A stretch of 64,000 nt of DNA from Dipetalonema caudispina. Its lineage: Eukaryota; Nematoda; Chromadorea; Rhabditida; Onchocercidae. Every line of letters begins with the position of its first letter. Within the stretch, counting starts at the first letter, position 1. Where the stretch lies: NCBI GenBank assembly GCA_013365325.1, contig JABVXV010000002.1, positions 248,001 to 312,000 on the forward strand. The letters are read 5' to 3'. Below the pieces are notes generated by a model that saw only the letters and a program-made list of their open reading frames with translations, made no database searches and was not told where the DNA came from. The translations under genes were made by a program, and so were the position numbers. Below, one piece after another: positions 16,926-29,066 of this stretch.

Positions 16926-19900
16926 ATGAAAGGTCTCCTTCATCGTCTCTGCTCCTCCACTCTTATCACTACATTAATAATCTTCAGTTATATACAGTGT
17001 ACAACAGGACAAATACAAACTTGTTCACAGGTATTAATTTATTCCGTATCCGGTTTATCTCATCTAGACAGCATTTTATTAATTGATATCAATCATTGAC
17101 AGATCAATGAATCACTTCATTAATAGTATTAATAAGTTCTGTTCGCTATTGAATAAAGAAACATTTCTCAAAAAACGTTCTTTGTGAAAGTTGTTTGAAG
17201 AGGCGTCTTAAACTTTTTCTTTTCCTTCGTTCGAAAAAGTTTTATATATGGCAAATAAATTCACTCCAATTCTGATTTTCATTTCTTCCTGAAATGAATC
17301 GGAACATAGTTTTGCGTAATTAACACGCAAAGAATTTCTATCGGAACTTTGTTGAGCTGACCTTTCTTCGATTAATATATCTTTTCAACAAACTTTCTCC
17401 AAATGTTCCTTTTGAACTTAAAAGAAAAAGTAAGTACTCCATTTGCAGTAATTTTCAGTTAAATGTTGAATCGGACTTTTGAAAACCTTTACATCGTATT
17501 AAATAATTGAATTTTAAAAGATTTTCAGTCTAAGTAATGAAATTTATAACTTTGACAGGGTTAGTTTGTTATATTTAAAATGGATTAATGACTTAGGTGG
17601 CATCTTTTTAAACTAATCAGTAGCACATGATTAAATCTTTTTGAATTAAGCCATATCATAGAAAATTAACCTCCACTGAAAAACTTTTCCCTACAACTGA
17701 AAATTTTCCCAATTGAATTATTTGCATTTGAGACGACAAATATCCATAAAAAGAAAATCCATTTCATATAGTTTTTCTGAACAATGTCTGCTTTGCAAAA
17801 AGCAATGAAGAGAGTTAAATTTTTGAGAAATGATATTTCAATTGTTTAAAATTAATCAGTAATTTTCTTCTTTCCCTTTCATACAATTGAAATTTTCGAA
17901 ATATTTGATTTGAATGATGTTTCTTTTCAGCAATTTTTCCATGCTAGGAATTTTTTAGCATTTAGCAATAATTGAGTCGTGGGATTTTCATGCATAAAAG
18001 ATTTAACATTTAATATCATGAACAAAATGAAAGAAGCAATTCTTCGAGATCTATTAATTTTAGAACATAAGCTAAATTTCAAAAATGCTTCCAGTCGATC
18101 ATTTTCCTACTCCATCTCTTGGCTCACTCCGACCAACTTACACGGCCCAACCTTTCTAATTATGCCTTGAAATAATAAAAACTTATTTCAAATCTAGATC
18201 ATATATCATAACTCGAAATATATAGTTGCCACCTAATTTGCAGTCAACCGTGGACAATAACGACCGCATAAATCTAGTGAACTGTAATCAATCATTTATG
18301 ATCTATGCTTATCTCTATTACTTTGATGACACCATAGACATTCATTACTTGAACAACTGATCTCCGCAACATTAACATTCAAAAATTGTGAAAATTTAAT
18401 CGGTTAGATCAGTTTTTTTCAACTACTCTTATCAAGTTGATCTTTCCACTCATTTCACCCCATTGTAATACTAATTCTTGCAACAAATCTCAGTTTACAG
18501 ATTGAAAAAATTTGAATGAATAAGTTGCTTACATTTACTTTCTTTATTATACAGTCATATTAGGATTTACAATTATTTACCGCCCTCTTCCTAATTTCCT
18601 TTTATCTTTTTACTATTTTCTTGTAATTGAAGAACTCTTTTAATTAAGTCCAAATTTGCTCCATCTCAGTTCTTTCGAATTATCTTAATAATTTCTCTAT
18701 TTGCGTAGAGAAATAAATAAATAATCGCTTTCATCAACTAAACTTTACTTGTACTCATTCGAAGATACAAAAGAAACAATTACACCTTTAACTGATAAGC
18801 ATATTAAAGGAAAGCGAATTGGTTAAAGCCGGCAAGAGAATAAAGACGAAGGAATGAAATAAATTAAATTTTTCTAGGAATAAACTCATATCAGAGAAAT
18901 CATCTGTATCTTGCTCTTGAGCTCATACCCTTTGACATTTTTCATATTCCGTTGAAACTTCAAATTTTAAAATAATTTCTAAATGCAATATTTACTCAAG
19001 GATGACGAAACAGTTTCACAAAGTGATGCAAGCAGCAACCTTTTGGTATCAAGGGACCTTCCAATTACACTAATGAATCCATAAAACTCACTACTCGTAG
19101 TATAATATAATCAGTTTAGTTGAATATTTCACAGCAAATATGTTTCCTGGAATAAATAGAATTAAATAAACGCAATGGGCATTTAATTAGAATGAAACAA
19201 ATTACAGCACATTTTAATGACTCATAATGATCGCAATATTTAGCCATATTCAAAGAAGTAAGTTAAAACATTTCTAGAGAGTTGATGATTGAAACAAATT
19301 TAGGAATCATATTGCAACAGGACGGTAGCTTAGTTCTGCCGAACAACCGGCTGTAACAAATTCAATAGCATCAAATCTGCTGACCCAATCCTGATGATAG
19401 TGATGATTTCAATGAAGCATATAATGTCCAATATGATTAGCATCGAAGTGCCTATCTTGTTTATTTTATTCAGCGCAACTTTTCCGTAAAATTAGCATAA
19501 AATTTGAAATTTTCAAAATCTGTTCATCATTCGTCGCAGAAAAACTCTTAACAAAATCGTGCTTGAATCTCATAGTTACCCTATCTTCCAACATCATATC
19601 AGATCTTTAGCCTCAACTAATAAATATTTTTAAAACATTGCAAGCTGCTTTATGAATTCATAAATTTGGCTGAATTCATAGATTTGAAAATCATAGCTGT
19701 ATATCTGAACAATTTATCTCAGTGTTGGAAGAAATGGAACAACGAATTTGTCAATAACTGTCAAATTTTCAAGCACTATTTTGTCGAAAGTTTTTCAATT
19801 TGTTGGAATAAAAATATTTTTGAAACAAACTGTTGGATTTTTGAATAAAGCAAAAGAACATTGAACTAAACTCATTAGGAATAAAGTATCTTTTGAAGCG

Positions 19901-21886
19901 TTTAGCAGCAGAGCTACGCACTTCTGAATTCCAAAGTTTTGGCTTACGTAAATAAATACGTGTATTTACTTATACACATTATTTAAAACAGATGAACTGG
20001 AAAAATCTTGTCTCTTCTGGATAATTGTGTACTATTTTTATGCCCATAACAAATCAAATTATTCGTTTCTCGAACATTGCTAAGATAAGGTAATTGATTT
20101 CAATGTTTCTATGTGAGATGTTTACCATCTTGTTGTGGATAATTCATGACAATGTAGTGGAGATTTTTGCTGTGATATAAAGCAATGAAATGAATAGAAA
20201 ATGGGGAAAAGATTTGTCTAATTCTTCTGGATCAATCAAAGATTTCCTATTTTTATCATATTTCTGAGGGTAAAACTTATAATTCTAGCATTCCTCATAA
20301 ACTTATTGTTAGATAGAAAACAATTATAAAAGAATGAGATACCGGAGAAACCGGAAAATCACATATTCAAAACCTAGTTATTTCTGGCTGGAATTTAACA
20401 TGATCATACTAATTAATGGATATAGTTCAACAATGGAAAAGGTAGTAAGTTTTTAAAGTTTTCGTACTGGATATCTTTTGTGAAGATAGATATATATATT
20501 TTTGGAATTTAACATCAGAAATGTAATAATACAAGAACTACTGGAGCAGTGAAACCTCAGACCATACACCAATAAAATTAGCAAGTGCTGAGGTTGGATG
20601 ACAAAAATAATAAATAGTTTGGCAATAACAAATCTTGGGAAGCCATCTGTGTCCTGGCGGAGAAAGCAGTAAATACGACAGTGTCGTATGTTTATAAAAA
20701 TCTAATTCAAGAGACCAAAGAGGAGGAGGATAAGAGAAAAACATACAGCTGGCAGGGGATTTATCTAAATTCGCTTTTCACTATTTTTCATTTCAAAATA
20801 CGACAATTTTAATGAAGTAGTAATGATTTTTTACAACGAAGAGAAAACAGCAATTTGTCGAATATTTATTTTCCCAAATAAGAAACAGCAAGAAATAGTT
20901 CACAATTTGTGATCTTTTTGAGCTTCTTTTACGCTTTACTTTGCAAATTATCTCATCATCTTTCATGAATTTCATTCAATTTTTTTCGCATTTTATTCTG
21001 TAAATTAAAATAAAATATAAAAATTATAGTGTACAGTTGATTTCTTGAATTTAGGTACTTGCATCGTCTACCGAAGAAAATGACAAGGCACTGTTATGTC
21101 GGCTATATGAAACTTCATCACTATTGGCTCAGCTTGGCACTTTTATTTTCCAGGATGTTGAGAAACTTTTGGCTAACGAAGGTACAATCACACATCCTTT
21201 TCAATTTAGAAATTACGTTGAATAATCTCTCTTTTTCTTAGCTATTATCCCAAGTTATATTCTCGTTGTTTTCGCTATCATAGCCAAGAAAGCAATTAAT
21301 TTGGTGAAGAATGTGAATTAATCGCTCAGTGACGTGTGAAGGATAATTCTGAAACAAAAACGCTCAGGGATTTTTGATTCAGTGGGAGGAATTAAATTTC
21401 GAAATATCAAGAAAAAGAGTCAGATTATCAAGAAACTATTTTAAGATCTCAAATTCATTTTATTATGGTGAATCTAAGGGAAATCTAAAAGTTGAGTTTT
21501 AATTTTTTAATTCCTCTTCTAATACTTGGAGAATAAAAGTCAAATGACGATTTTAAAATTTTACGACTTTTTAAAAAAGTTTGCCATCGATTGAAGACAT
21601 AAAAAAAAGATTATCCGCCTGTAGGAGAGTAGTTACTCTGTCTTTGCAGCTTGCAGCTGTAAGCTCAAATGTTCATGAAATTTTGCAAACCAGCAATAAG
21701 AATTTCAAATAATCTATATCAATTGGTTAAATGTCATAGTAGTTTGTTATTGCAGGAGTGACAACAGACGAAGTGCAAGATATCGAAAAAAGGAAGCATG
21801 AATATCTACGATTCGGTAAGAGAAAGCACGAATACTTGCGTTTCGGGAAGAGGAAGCATGAATACTTAAGATTTGGCCGTAAGTAG
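16926..21886 (+). CDS. flp-14: FMRFamide-like peptide precursor FLP-14 (KHEYLRFamide / AF2)
   Basis: Prepropeptide for the neuropeptide KHEYLRFamide, known from Ascaris as AF2 and from C. elegans as FLP-14, an excitatory modulator of nematode muscle. Three phase-matched exons, 16926-17030, 21055-21181 and 21756-21886, give 120 residues. Exon 1 encodes a hydrophobic signal peptide ([13 protein letters not shown]); exon 2 an acidic spacer; exon 3 three tandem copies of KHEYLRFG bounded by dibasic KR sites, with Gly as amide donor. The last copy ends GRK then TAG, so its processing site is truncated. The bases after the final Gly read CGTAAGT, a perfect splice-donor consensus, so a further exon cannot be excluded. 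The first intron is 4,024 bp. AATAAA at 22006. Confidence 0.95.
17031..21054 (+). other. flp-14: Intron 1 of flp-14 (4.0 kb)
   Basis: Unusually long for this locus and without convincing exons on either strand: the longest open frames are 60-70 codons and resemble nothing known. Very AT-rich. Long first introns in nematode neuropeptide genes often carry neuron-class enhancers; that is an inference, no motif was identified. Confidence 0.6.
21789..21880 (+). repeat. flp-14: Tandem neuropeptide-coding repeat
   Basis: Three consecutive 30-base units, each encoding K-H-E-Y-L-R-F-G plus a basic cleavage pair. The copies differ at silent positions (for example CTA/TTG/TTA for leucine), so the peptide is under selection while the DNA has diverged. 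Confidence 0.95.
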
Positions 21887-22596
21887 CTGAGGTCATAAGC
21901 TCTTACTGCATCCATTTTTTTTTCTGAACTTCATTTATGTATATGTTGTATTACCATTGCAGTGTTTTTCTATATATGACATTTATTTCCGGAGCAGTTC
22001 ACGACAATAAAAGCAAAATTATGTTTCCATATCACACGTAATATATCGATACTTATTGAATAGTATGTGGATGATATTTAAGTTATAATTCAAGCGAAAC
22101 TCTTTTACCTCACTTTTCTGGAGTGGTTGAAAATAGGAAGTTACTCTGAGGTTGAGCATGTATATCAGAGATTATGGCTTTTTAAAGAATGAAGACTACT
22201 TAAATGAATTACGAATCAATAGATGACGTATTACACGTATGCAAAGTAAGCAGAGTTTACTAATGCTTTGGTAGCATGCATTTTAATCTTAGGTTAACGA
22301 AAAATTGATAAAAGATTTCGTGTTACGAACACGATAAATGCAATCATATATGGCAGATCTACGAAATTGATGAAATTATCACAAATTCAAATACTGCACT
22401 AATGAACCTAAAATGATGTAAATTGTATAAGTTTCTCTTCTATCTTTCAATTCTATCTATACAATCATGCCAACAGTAAATCCAAACAAAATTATCATTT
22501 AAAAGTTAATTTCTTGGTTAACTGATAATAGTTATGATTATTAGCAAAATGGAATATCCAACTAAACTGAATAGTGGGAAGAGAGATACTTTCTTG

Positions 22597-22631
22597 TAAT
22601 TGAAATGATAACATCGTTATCATTTCAATTA
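22597..22631. repeat. Perfect 16-bp inverted repeat
   Basis: Arms 22597-22612 and 22616-22631 (TAATTGAAATGATAAC and its exact complement) around a 3-base loop ATC. It lies between the flp-14 3' end and the 3' end of the membrane protein gene. Could be a transcription-end hairpin or a remnant palindrome. Confidence 0.8.
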
Positions 22632-22790
22632 AATTACTAAAATAATGGCTTAATGCAATTAATCCACCAGAAATAACAATAATAATAATGACAATACGTA
22701 CGAGTTAATACGTGTAGATAAAAGTATCGTAATTGCAAATACACAATAATCAATTTTTGAAATCACTGTATAAATGGCACGCTGTATCAT

Positions 22791-24627
22791 TTATATCCTT
22801 GAATTATGCGGATAATGTGCGCTAATATATTTGTTATTTCGTTCGGGACTGAATACTTTTTCCGTCATAAGATTCAGACAAAAAAGTGCCATTATCGCCA
22901 GATAGAGCGATACAATGATACCGGCACATGCCTGTAATTATAGCAAAATGCAAATGATCAGAATTATGTACAGGTAATGTATAACTTTTCTCTTTAATCA
23001 TATGAAACCATTCTGGAAAAATGAAGAAGTATGTGAAGAGTAAAACTTTTCCAAAAAACGCAAAATAATTTATGAAAATATACCGCTTAATCTTAAGCCT
23101 AAAACACCAAGTAAATTCAGGAAACTTATGGTAAAATAGAAAAAGCGCACAGCAATCCATCCGAAACGCTCCCCAGTTTCGATAATAGTTCGTTGAGAAA
23201 TTGTTCCACCGATACCGCATACAAGCATCCATGCAATCATTCCGGCACCGGCAAACACCACTTCCTGAATTATATATAAATTATTGGTGGTCATATTTAT
23301 CCCTGGATAAATGACCATATCAACATCCATAAATATAACAATCAGCAAAAGTAAATACTCTATTGCATTCTTCACCAGTCCAAGAGGTACGCTAATGGCA
23401 ATAATTGAATTTATTTCATATTTTCGAAGCAAAAGTAAATCAACAAACTCTTATATAATCCCACAATGAACATTCGGGCATTCCCTCCTATCCCTTTTCC
23501 CGGTAAATCCTAAAAGAGAACTCTGCATTTTGGTAGATTTAAGCCATCCATTACAGGTACTGTTCGATTTTATTGTTAGCATTCATTTGATAACTTCTCA
23601 TATCTTTTTAATGTTAAATGGGACAGGATACTATTTTCACTGACCACGTAGAGAAAATGTGACAATTCCAAGAAAAACTTGCAGTGATAGAACAGTTTGT
23701 AAAAGATATCGCTCTTCTTTCGCCAACTTTTTGACGATTAACAATGATATACATAATGATAGAAACGATGCAATAAAGTAAGGTAAGTGATGAGATGATA
23801 TAAATGAGGACAATTTCATAGTTCACTGAAATATAAGCCACCGTATATTCTGGATCGAGCAGAATCAGTACTACTATTGTTAGGATCTGAAATTACTCCA
23901 ATGAAATTCGCAACGATGCAGTGATTTTAAATACTTATAGAAAGAGGGAATATTTGCGGATAAATTTAAGAATTAAAAAAATCACAACTTCTTTATATCC
24001 TTAAGATTGCTGCAAACAAGTTTATTTTATTTTTTACCATAATTAAATTTACAAATGAAATAACAACTCTTACTTCATTAATCTATTCCAATTTTAAGTC
24101 TCATTCTACTATGGTAAAGCTTTTAGAATTTGCAGACTAGTGAGACAGAAATTATTGCACCCAAACGTAATCATTTTTAAATTACTGTTTCATTCCCACT
24201 CAACACTGATGCAAAGATGATTGGAGAAATCGTAAAAGAATCAAAACTCTCCCCGATATAATCTTAAACTTTAATATGAATAATTCAAATGTAATATTGA
24301 CTTACAACCCTCTAAAAGCATATTACTTACTAGAAAGATGATATACTATATTGATACGAATTACCAGCTATTCATAAAGTCTGTATCAATCAGGAATAGT
24401 GTCATTAATTAATTTCTATATTTGATTGATAAACTTACAACAATGAGGATTTTGATAGCAGCACAAATAATTAACTGCGTCGGCATAACCATCATGGATG
24501 CAAGCAGAGGAATGAAATGCTACAGTGCGAAGAGAGGAGGAATTGCCTGCATTTGCTTTACTACCTGAGTCATTCTGTCAATATTTGCAAAGATGAAGAC
24601 GAACTGATTGGGCGGTATCGGACGCAT
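22791..24627 (-). CDS. Unrecognised multi-pass membrane protein (apparent frameshift)
   Basis: Five exons chain in phase on the minus strand: 24627-24565, 24519-24439, 23886-23645, 23449-23106 and 22931-22791, encoding about 289 residues once a one-base frameshift in the third exon is allowed for. Six or so hydrophobic segments are visible (LIICAAIKILIV, IVLIYIISSLTLLY, TVLSLQVFLGIVTF, YLLLLIVIFM, FAGAGMIAWMLVC, AGIIVSLYLAIMALF) and a short hydrophilic tail. In the third exon the 5-base T run at 23728-23732 (A run in sense) shifts the reading frame; with four bases the protein continues as KLAKEERYLLQTV into the next exon. So this is either a sequence error or a pseudogene. The start is tentative since no good leader acceptor precedes it. 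I do not recognise the family. It sits between flp-14 and TMEM33 and reads in the TMEM33 direction. Confidence 0.6.
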
Positions 24628-25380
24628 AGCAATTAGCCCTTCGCAGTCTCACCTGCACTAGTTCTTCTTCAACGATGTAATACAAGAATGAAGCATGTAT
24701 TGCAATATCCAAAAATCAATACCGATAATGTTGTCAGGTTTCCGTGCTTAAGCATTAGCTTTTCAATTAGTTAACTCGTTAATTGTTAATTATAAACCAC
24801 TCTATACAGATAAATCGTTTTCTATTCGAAATATGAATTGATAGCGAAGCTCAGTTTCATATAAATTGTTGATGATAGTTATATTTTTATAGCTTTTCCA
24901 GAAACCTTATAATAACAAGATGTTGTGTTAGCCATGCTAAAGTTATTGATTCAAAATAAATTATTGACCGATTTCAGACTGAAACAACAATTCCACTATC
25001 AGCTGGGACTTCGAACTGTAATGAACGACTTTCTTTAAATGGCAAACTACTGTGAAGGGATACGTTCTCGTTACAACATAGCTATTAAAATTTTTCTGGC
25101 ACCGCTGTGTAATAAATTTCATTAAACAATTATCATGGTCAAAATTTTACTTTTGCAACGGAAAAGAAAGTAAGGAGGGAGGACTATAAAGTTTTTAGAA
25201 AACGATGGAAAAGTTTACCAACACAAATTAAGAACAACGAAACAGGTAAAGTTAACACAAACAACAATTACGATGACGAAGAGATCAAGCATGATCCATA
25301 AAATTGATAATTTAAATCTAATATTAGAAACAGTGAAAAAATTCGACTTGAAATTCTTCGATACGGAAATCACGCTCCTC
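24628..25380. other. Intergenic gap between membrane protein gene and tmem-33
   Basis: About 750 bp, both flanking genes on the minus strand. It must contain the upstream gene's 3' untranslated region and the promoter or leader region of the membrane protein gene. Nothing else seen. Confidence 0.5.
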
Positions 25381-28116
25381 TTACTGGACTGTTGCAGGAC
25401 ATAGCCGACAAGTGAGATTTATAACGGAATAGACCGCATTACGAATCATCTGTGGACAATTAGGACTCGATACAGCTTGCTCAAGAGAAACGCGAAGCTG
25501 GTAGAAAACCAATCTGTAAAATTATAATCAATATGCGAATAGCAATTATCATGTCATTGGATTAATCCCGAATGGTTTCATACATCGAAGGTAAACAGTG
25601 TAAAAAAGTAAGGGCAAAAAAAAAAAAAAACACTATGAAATACTGAGCTATCATATCATCATCGAGTGTAGGTGAGTTAGAATGGAAGCAGGTCACTTAC
25701 TATAAGACAAGATTTAGTCAACAGATCAATTCAATATAAAAATTAGATTAATAGCAACTAATGTCTATTTATGACTGCATGCAGCATTTGCAAAATGTTC
25801 TGTGTTGAGATGTTTAAAACATAGCAGTGACCAACTTTTCTACAAATTATGTAAAAGAAATACTTTGTAGAATGATTCCTGCGAGACACATAACGCAGCG
25901 TTAGAAATCGGTAATATATGAAGGGCAGGAAGAATGAAGCCTTACCCCTGAAAACATAAACTGCGTTAAATTACGAATATACTATTTATGTTGATTTTTT
26001 GATAACGAAGTTGTCCTGTAGATCATAGGATGACTTTTAATCACCGATTCGATTAATATAATCATGTATTTGCTAAAACTGGAATATAACTATACAAACA
26101 AACAGGATTCAGGAACTGAGCATTCCACCGGTGGTAATTGGAAATGATCTTTGATTAGATTTTAACGTAGCACGATCTTTGGTTGGGATTTACAGACGTT
26201 AATATTACAATAATTGCTGTAAACCAATTTCCAGGTTAACTTAGGTACTATAGATGCGGCACGTGCAAAGTCAAATTATAGAAAAAAACCGAACCATATT
26301 TCATGCAAATGAAATTATAGTTTAAACAATAACTTACATGAATACCATGGCAACAAGCATTGGCATTAAGAAGATTTCGGAACATGCAATAATTCCCAAA
26401 AGGTTTTGCGTATGCTGTCGTGTTAATTCAGATACTCTATCAGCCAGAGTCGTTGCTTTTCCTAGTGCGTAACATATTTGAGTAGCAAAACTGACGGTGT
26501 GCAGCAATCCATATAAAAATATTGGCATAAGCGCCACTGAAAGGAGCAGATCATACATCACATATTTCACAAAATATTTTATATCTTTTGATCTATTGTT
26601 TATGAATTCTAAATATTGGAGTTTTCTGACGTTTCAGAATAGCACTTCTCCTGCATGCTCTAATTAACAGGATACAACTGGAAATATATATCACTGTTTA
26701 TAGCGACTGATCTAACAGAGTTAGCAAGTGATCTTGTGAAATATTTCTACAGAACAAGGTGATAAATTTTATAGGTACCAATTCGCTTACTCCATCTAAA
26801 TTATAAAAATATCCAATAAACATACTAGTAACTGGGGTTGAAGTGATGAACAAAATGGAGTAAATAAGATAATGACATGAATCTTCCATAAGTATCATAG
26901 ACAAGAACTCCCGAGTGAAACGCAGTCCTCCAACACGTTGATGTACGCGAAGAGCATTCGTTGCAGCAGCTAAAACACCCTTAGCATGCGTACAACCTTA
27001 TTTCATGTGTTTATTCTAAACATACTCTACTTTGTATCTTTACTTACACATATATTTTACATTTTATTCAAAAGATATCTGAAGTCATGACAACCAATAA
27101 AAACAGTTGGACCATGCCGAATAATCTACAAAAACCACGAAAAAAAAATATCAAAATACGTACCTGCTACAAACGCTTTCGAATAAGCTGAGTACTGGGA
27201 ACTTCGGGCACCAAACGGTAAAATAAAATATAACGTACACATGACGGTCACAATTCTTGTCAAGAAAAGGATGGCGTCTGTTTGACGGGATTTTAAGAAA
27301 TCCTGGAAAATGATTATGAGTGGACCTTGAAGAACGTTGAGAATAGTATAAAATGATATCTACTGCTTTCTAATCGTAGTCTATAGAAAGTATTATATCC
27401 ACTCAAAAGAAATATCAAGTTTTTTAATGCCTTGAGCGTGAATTATTACAAACTAAGGACAAATGAATTCTGAAATTTGATCTATTTCCTCGAATGTTCT
27501 ATTTAAATGGTCAAAAATGTTACGAAACTTCGCTGATTGTTCTTCGTGTTGGCTATGAGCCTATGATCTGATAGCCCTTTGTTATCATTAGTCAATCATA
27601 TAAGTGGATAGTAAAAAGGAAAAATTAGCTAATCAATCATGCAAGGGGCAGTCTGAGTGGATTTCTCGAGATGTATTAAGGTTTTTCTTCGACCTGGCGT
27701 AAAAATTTCAAGTCTTTACTAATTTTTCCCAAGATTAATGGGTTTTTATTTTCTTTACTTTAAAGAAAGTTGATCTCTGAGTTAAAATGCAAGCCGACAG
27801 AAAAAAAAATTTAATCCGAAGCTCCAGTTAATTTCAAATTCAACTGTTATCCTACCAATTTCCTGTACATCATGCTTTGGGCTAAAATTTTCACGTAGTT
27901 GGAATTCACCATAATTAGAAATGAATTACTTAAGCTTCTAACTATCATTTGCAAGATCATAAATAACAATGAGCTGTATTCAGTACATACTGCTAACGTT
28001 GACTGTCCTCGCATATGAGAATGCGTCGCTGATGGACTATCGCCAGAAGGTGAACTACCCGATGATTGTGAAGAACCATCATGACGAGTAGTGCTTTCCT
28101 CGTGAATCTCAACCAT
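25381..28116 (-). CDS. tmem-33: TMEM33 / Pom33-family ER membrane protein
   Basis: Endoplasmic-reticulum and nuclear-envelope protein of the TMEM33 family, linked to ER tubule shape, nuclear pores and calcium/UPR signalling. Six minus-strand exons: 28116-27991, 27302-27164, 26969-26826, 26536-26338, 25947-25864 and 25513-25381; 274 residues (human 247). The first exon is a Ser-rich hydrophilic N terminus with SSQSSGSSPSGDSPSA. Diagnostic family motifs follow in order: ALRVHQRVGGLRFTREFL, LMEDSCHYLIYSILF, LMPIFLYGLLH, LLGIIACSEIFLMP, and PFIYYRFLTLRYVSRRN with the C-terminal FYQLRVSLEQ. Several hydrophobic helices are visible. An ATTTCAG acceptor lies 25 bases upstream of the start codon (about 28142), a probable spliced-leader site. 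Confidence 0.93.
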
Positions 28117-29066
28117 AATAAAACAGCAGAGATGCCAAAATCTGAAATAAGATATAAAGATGCTTTGAAAGGATCATGTCTTCAAGGTTATTTTTATTAA
28201 AATCCAATCATGCCGAGCGTCGATATCCATATAGTCACATCTATCATCAGCAATAATGTTGACAAATCACTGCAGATGCAAAATTAACGTAGAGGTCAGC
28301 AGATGACCATACTTCCTTTTGTTGGACCAACGGTAACCATTAACCTCACTCTCGAGTAATTCAAAAAAATCAAAGAAGCTGTTAACGGATTGCGCTAGAA
28401 ATAATTCGCATGAAAAGCAAAGTGGAAGAATTCAGAGGAAAGGGGAGATATCACACTGAGCAACAGGAATCTACACGTAAACCACGCAGACTCCCACGCT
28501 ACAACAAAACATGAAAGAGTACGTGACCTAGGTGACTCACGTCGCTAGCACCAAAAGTGCTCCCAGTCACCTAACGAATAGAAACCTCCAACCGAGCGAT
28601 TTGACCTCCACAGCAAGTTGACTCCAAGCCAGCTAAGAGGAGGGGTCAACAAGAATTCTGACCTCCTGCATCTCTATGCTTGCCACGCACTTTTCTTGCT
28701 TCCTTCTCTTAGCCTTCGTACTTGGCTCATTGTGTCGCATTGTGGGATTTCGTGGCCCATTTCTAACATGAAGGATTCGGGACTTAGAGATAAGCTGGGG
28801 AAGGGTAATGTTGTTGTGTTGTGAGGGGTTAAGCGTATGAGACGAGTTAGGTTAGCAGATATCATGACATAAAGAGTTGTAAGGTTACGAAATAAATCAA
28901 TTAAATAGAGGTCATCCATGGTGTACATACCTCATCTTCCAGTTATGACCTTTACATGTTTATTAGTTCTTCTGTTCTATGTAGACTTTGGGATATATTT
29001 CCCTTTAATTTCTTTATTTACATTCATTTTCAAGATTAAAACTCGAACATTTGCATTGCCGTCATC
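28117..29066. promoter_or_regulatory. Divergent promoter region tmem-33 / snfc-5
   Basis: 950 bp between divergent starts. The block about 28480-28760 is notably G+C-richer than its neighbourhood and contains ACCTAGGT and CACGT cores near 28527-28545. A shared promoter is inferred from position; the reading frames inside it look non-coding. Confidence 0.45.

Noticed and set aside
22834..23232. 132-codon minus-strand frame running through the end of the membrane protein gene
   Set aside because: It reads across an intron in the wrong frame; the spliced exons 23449-23106 and 22931-22791 give continuous hydrophobic segments instead.
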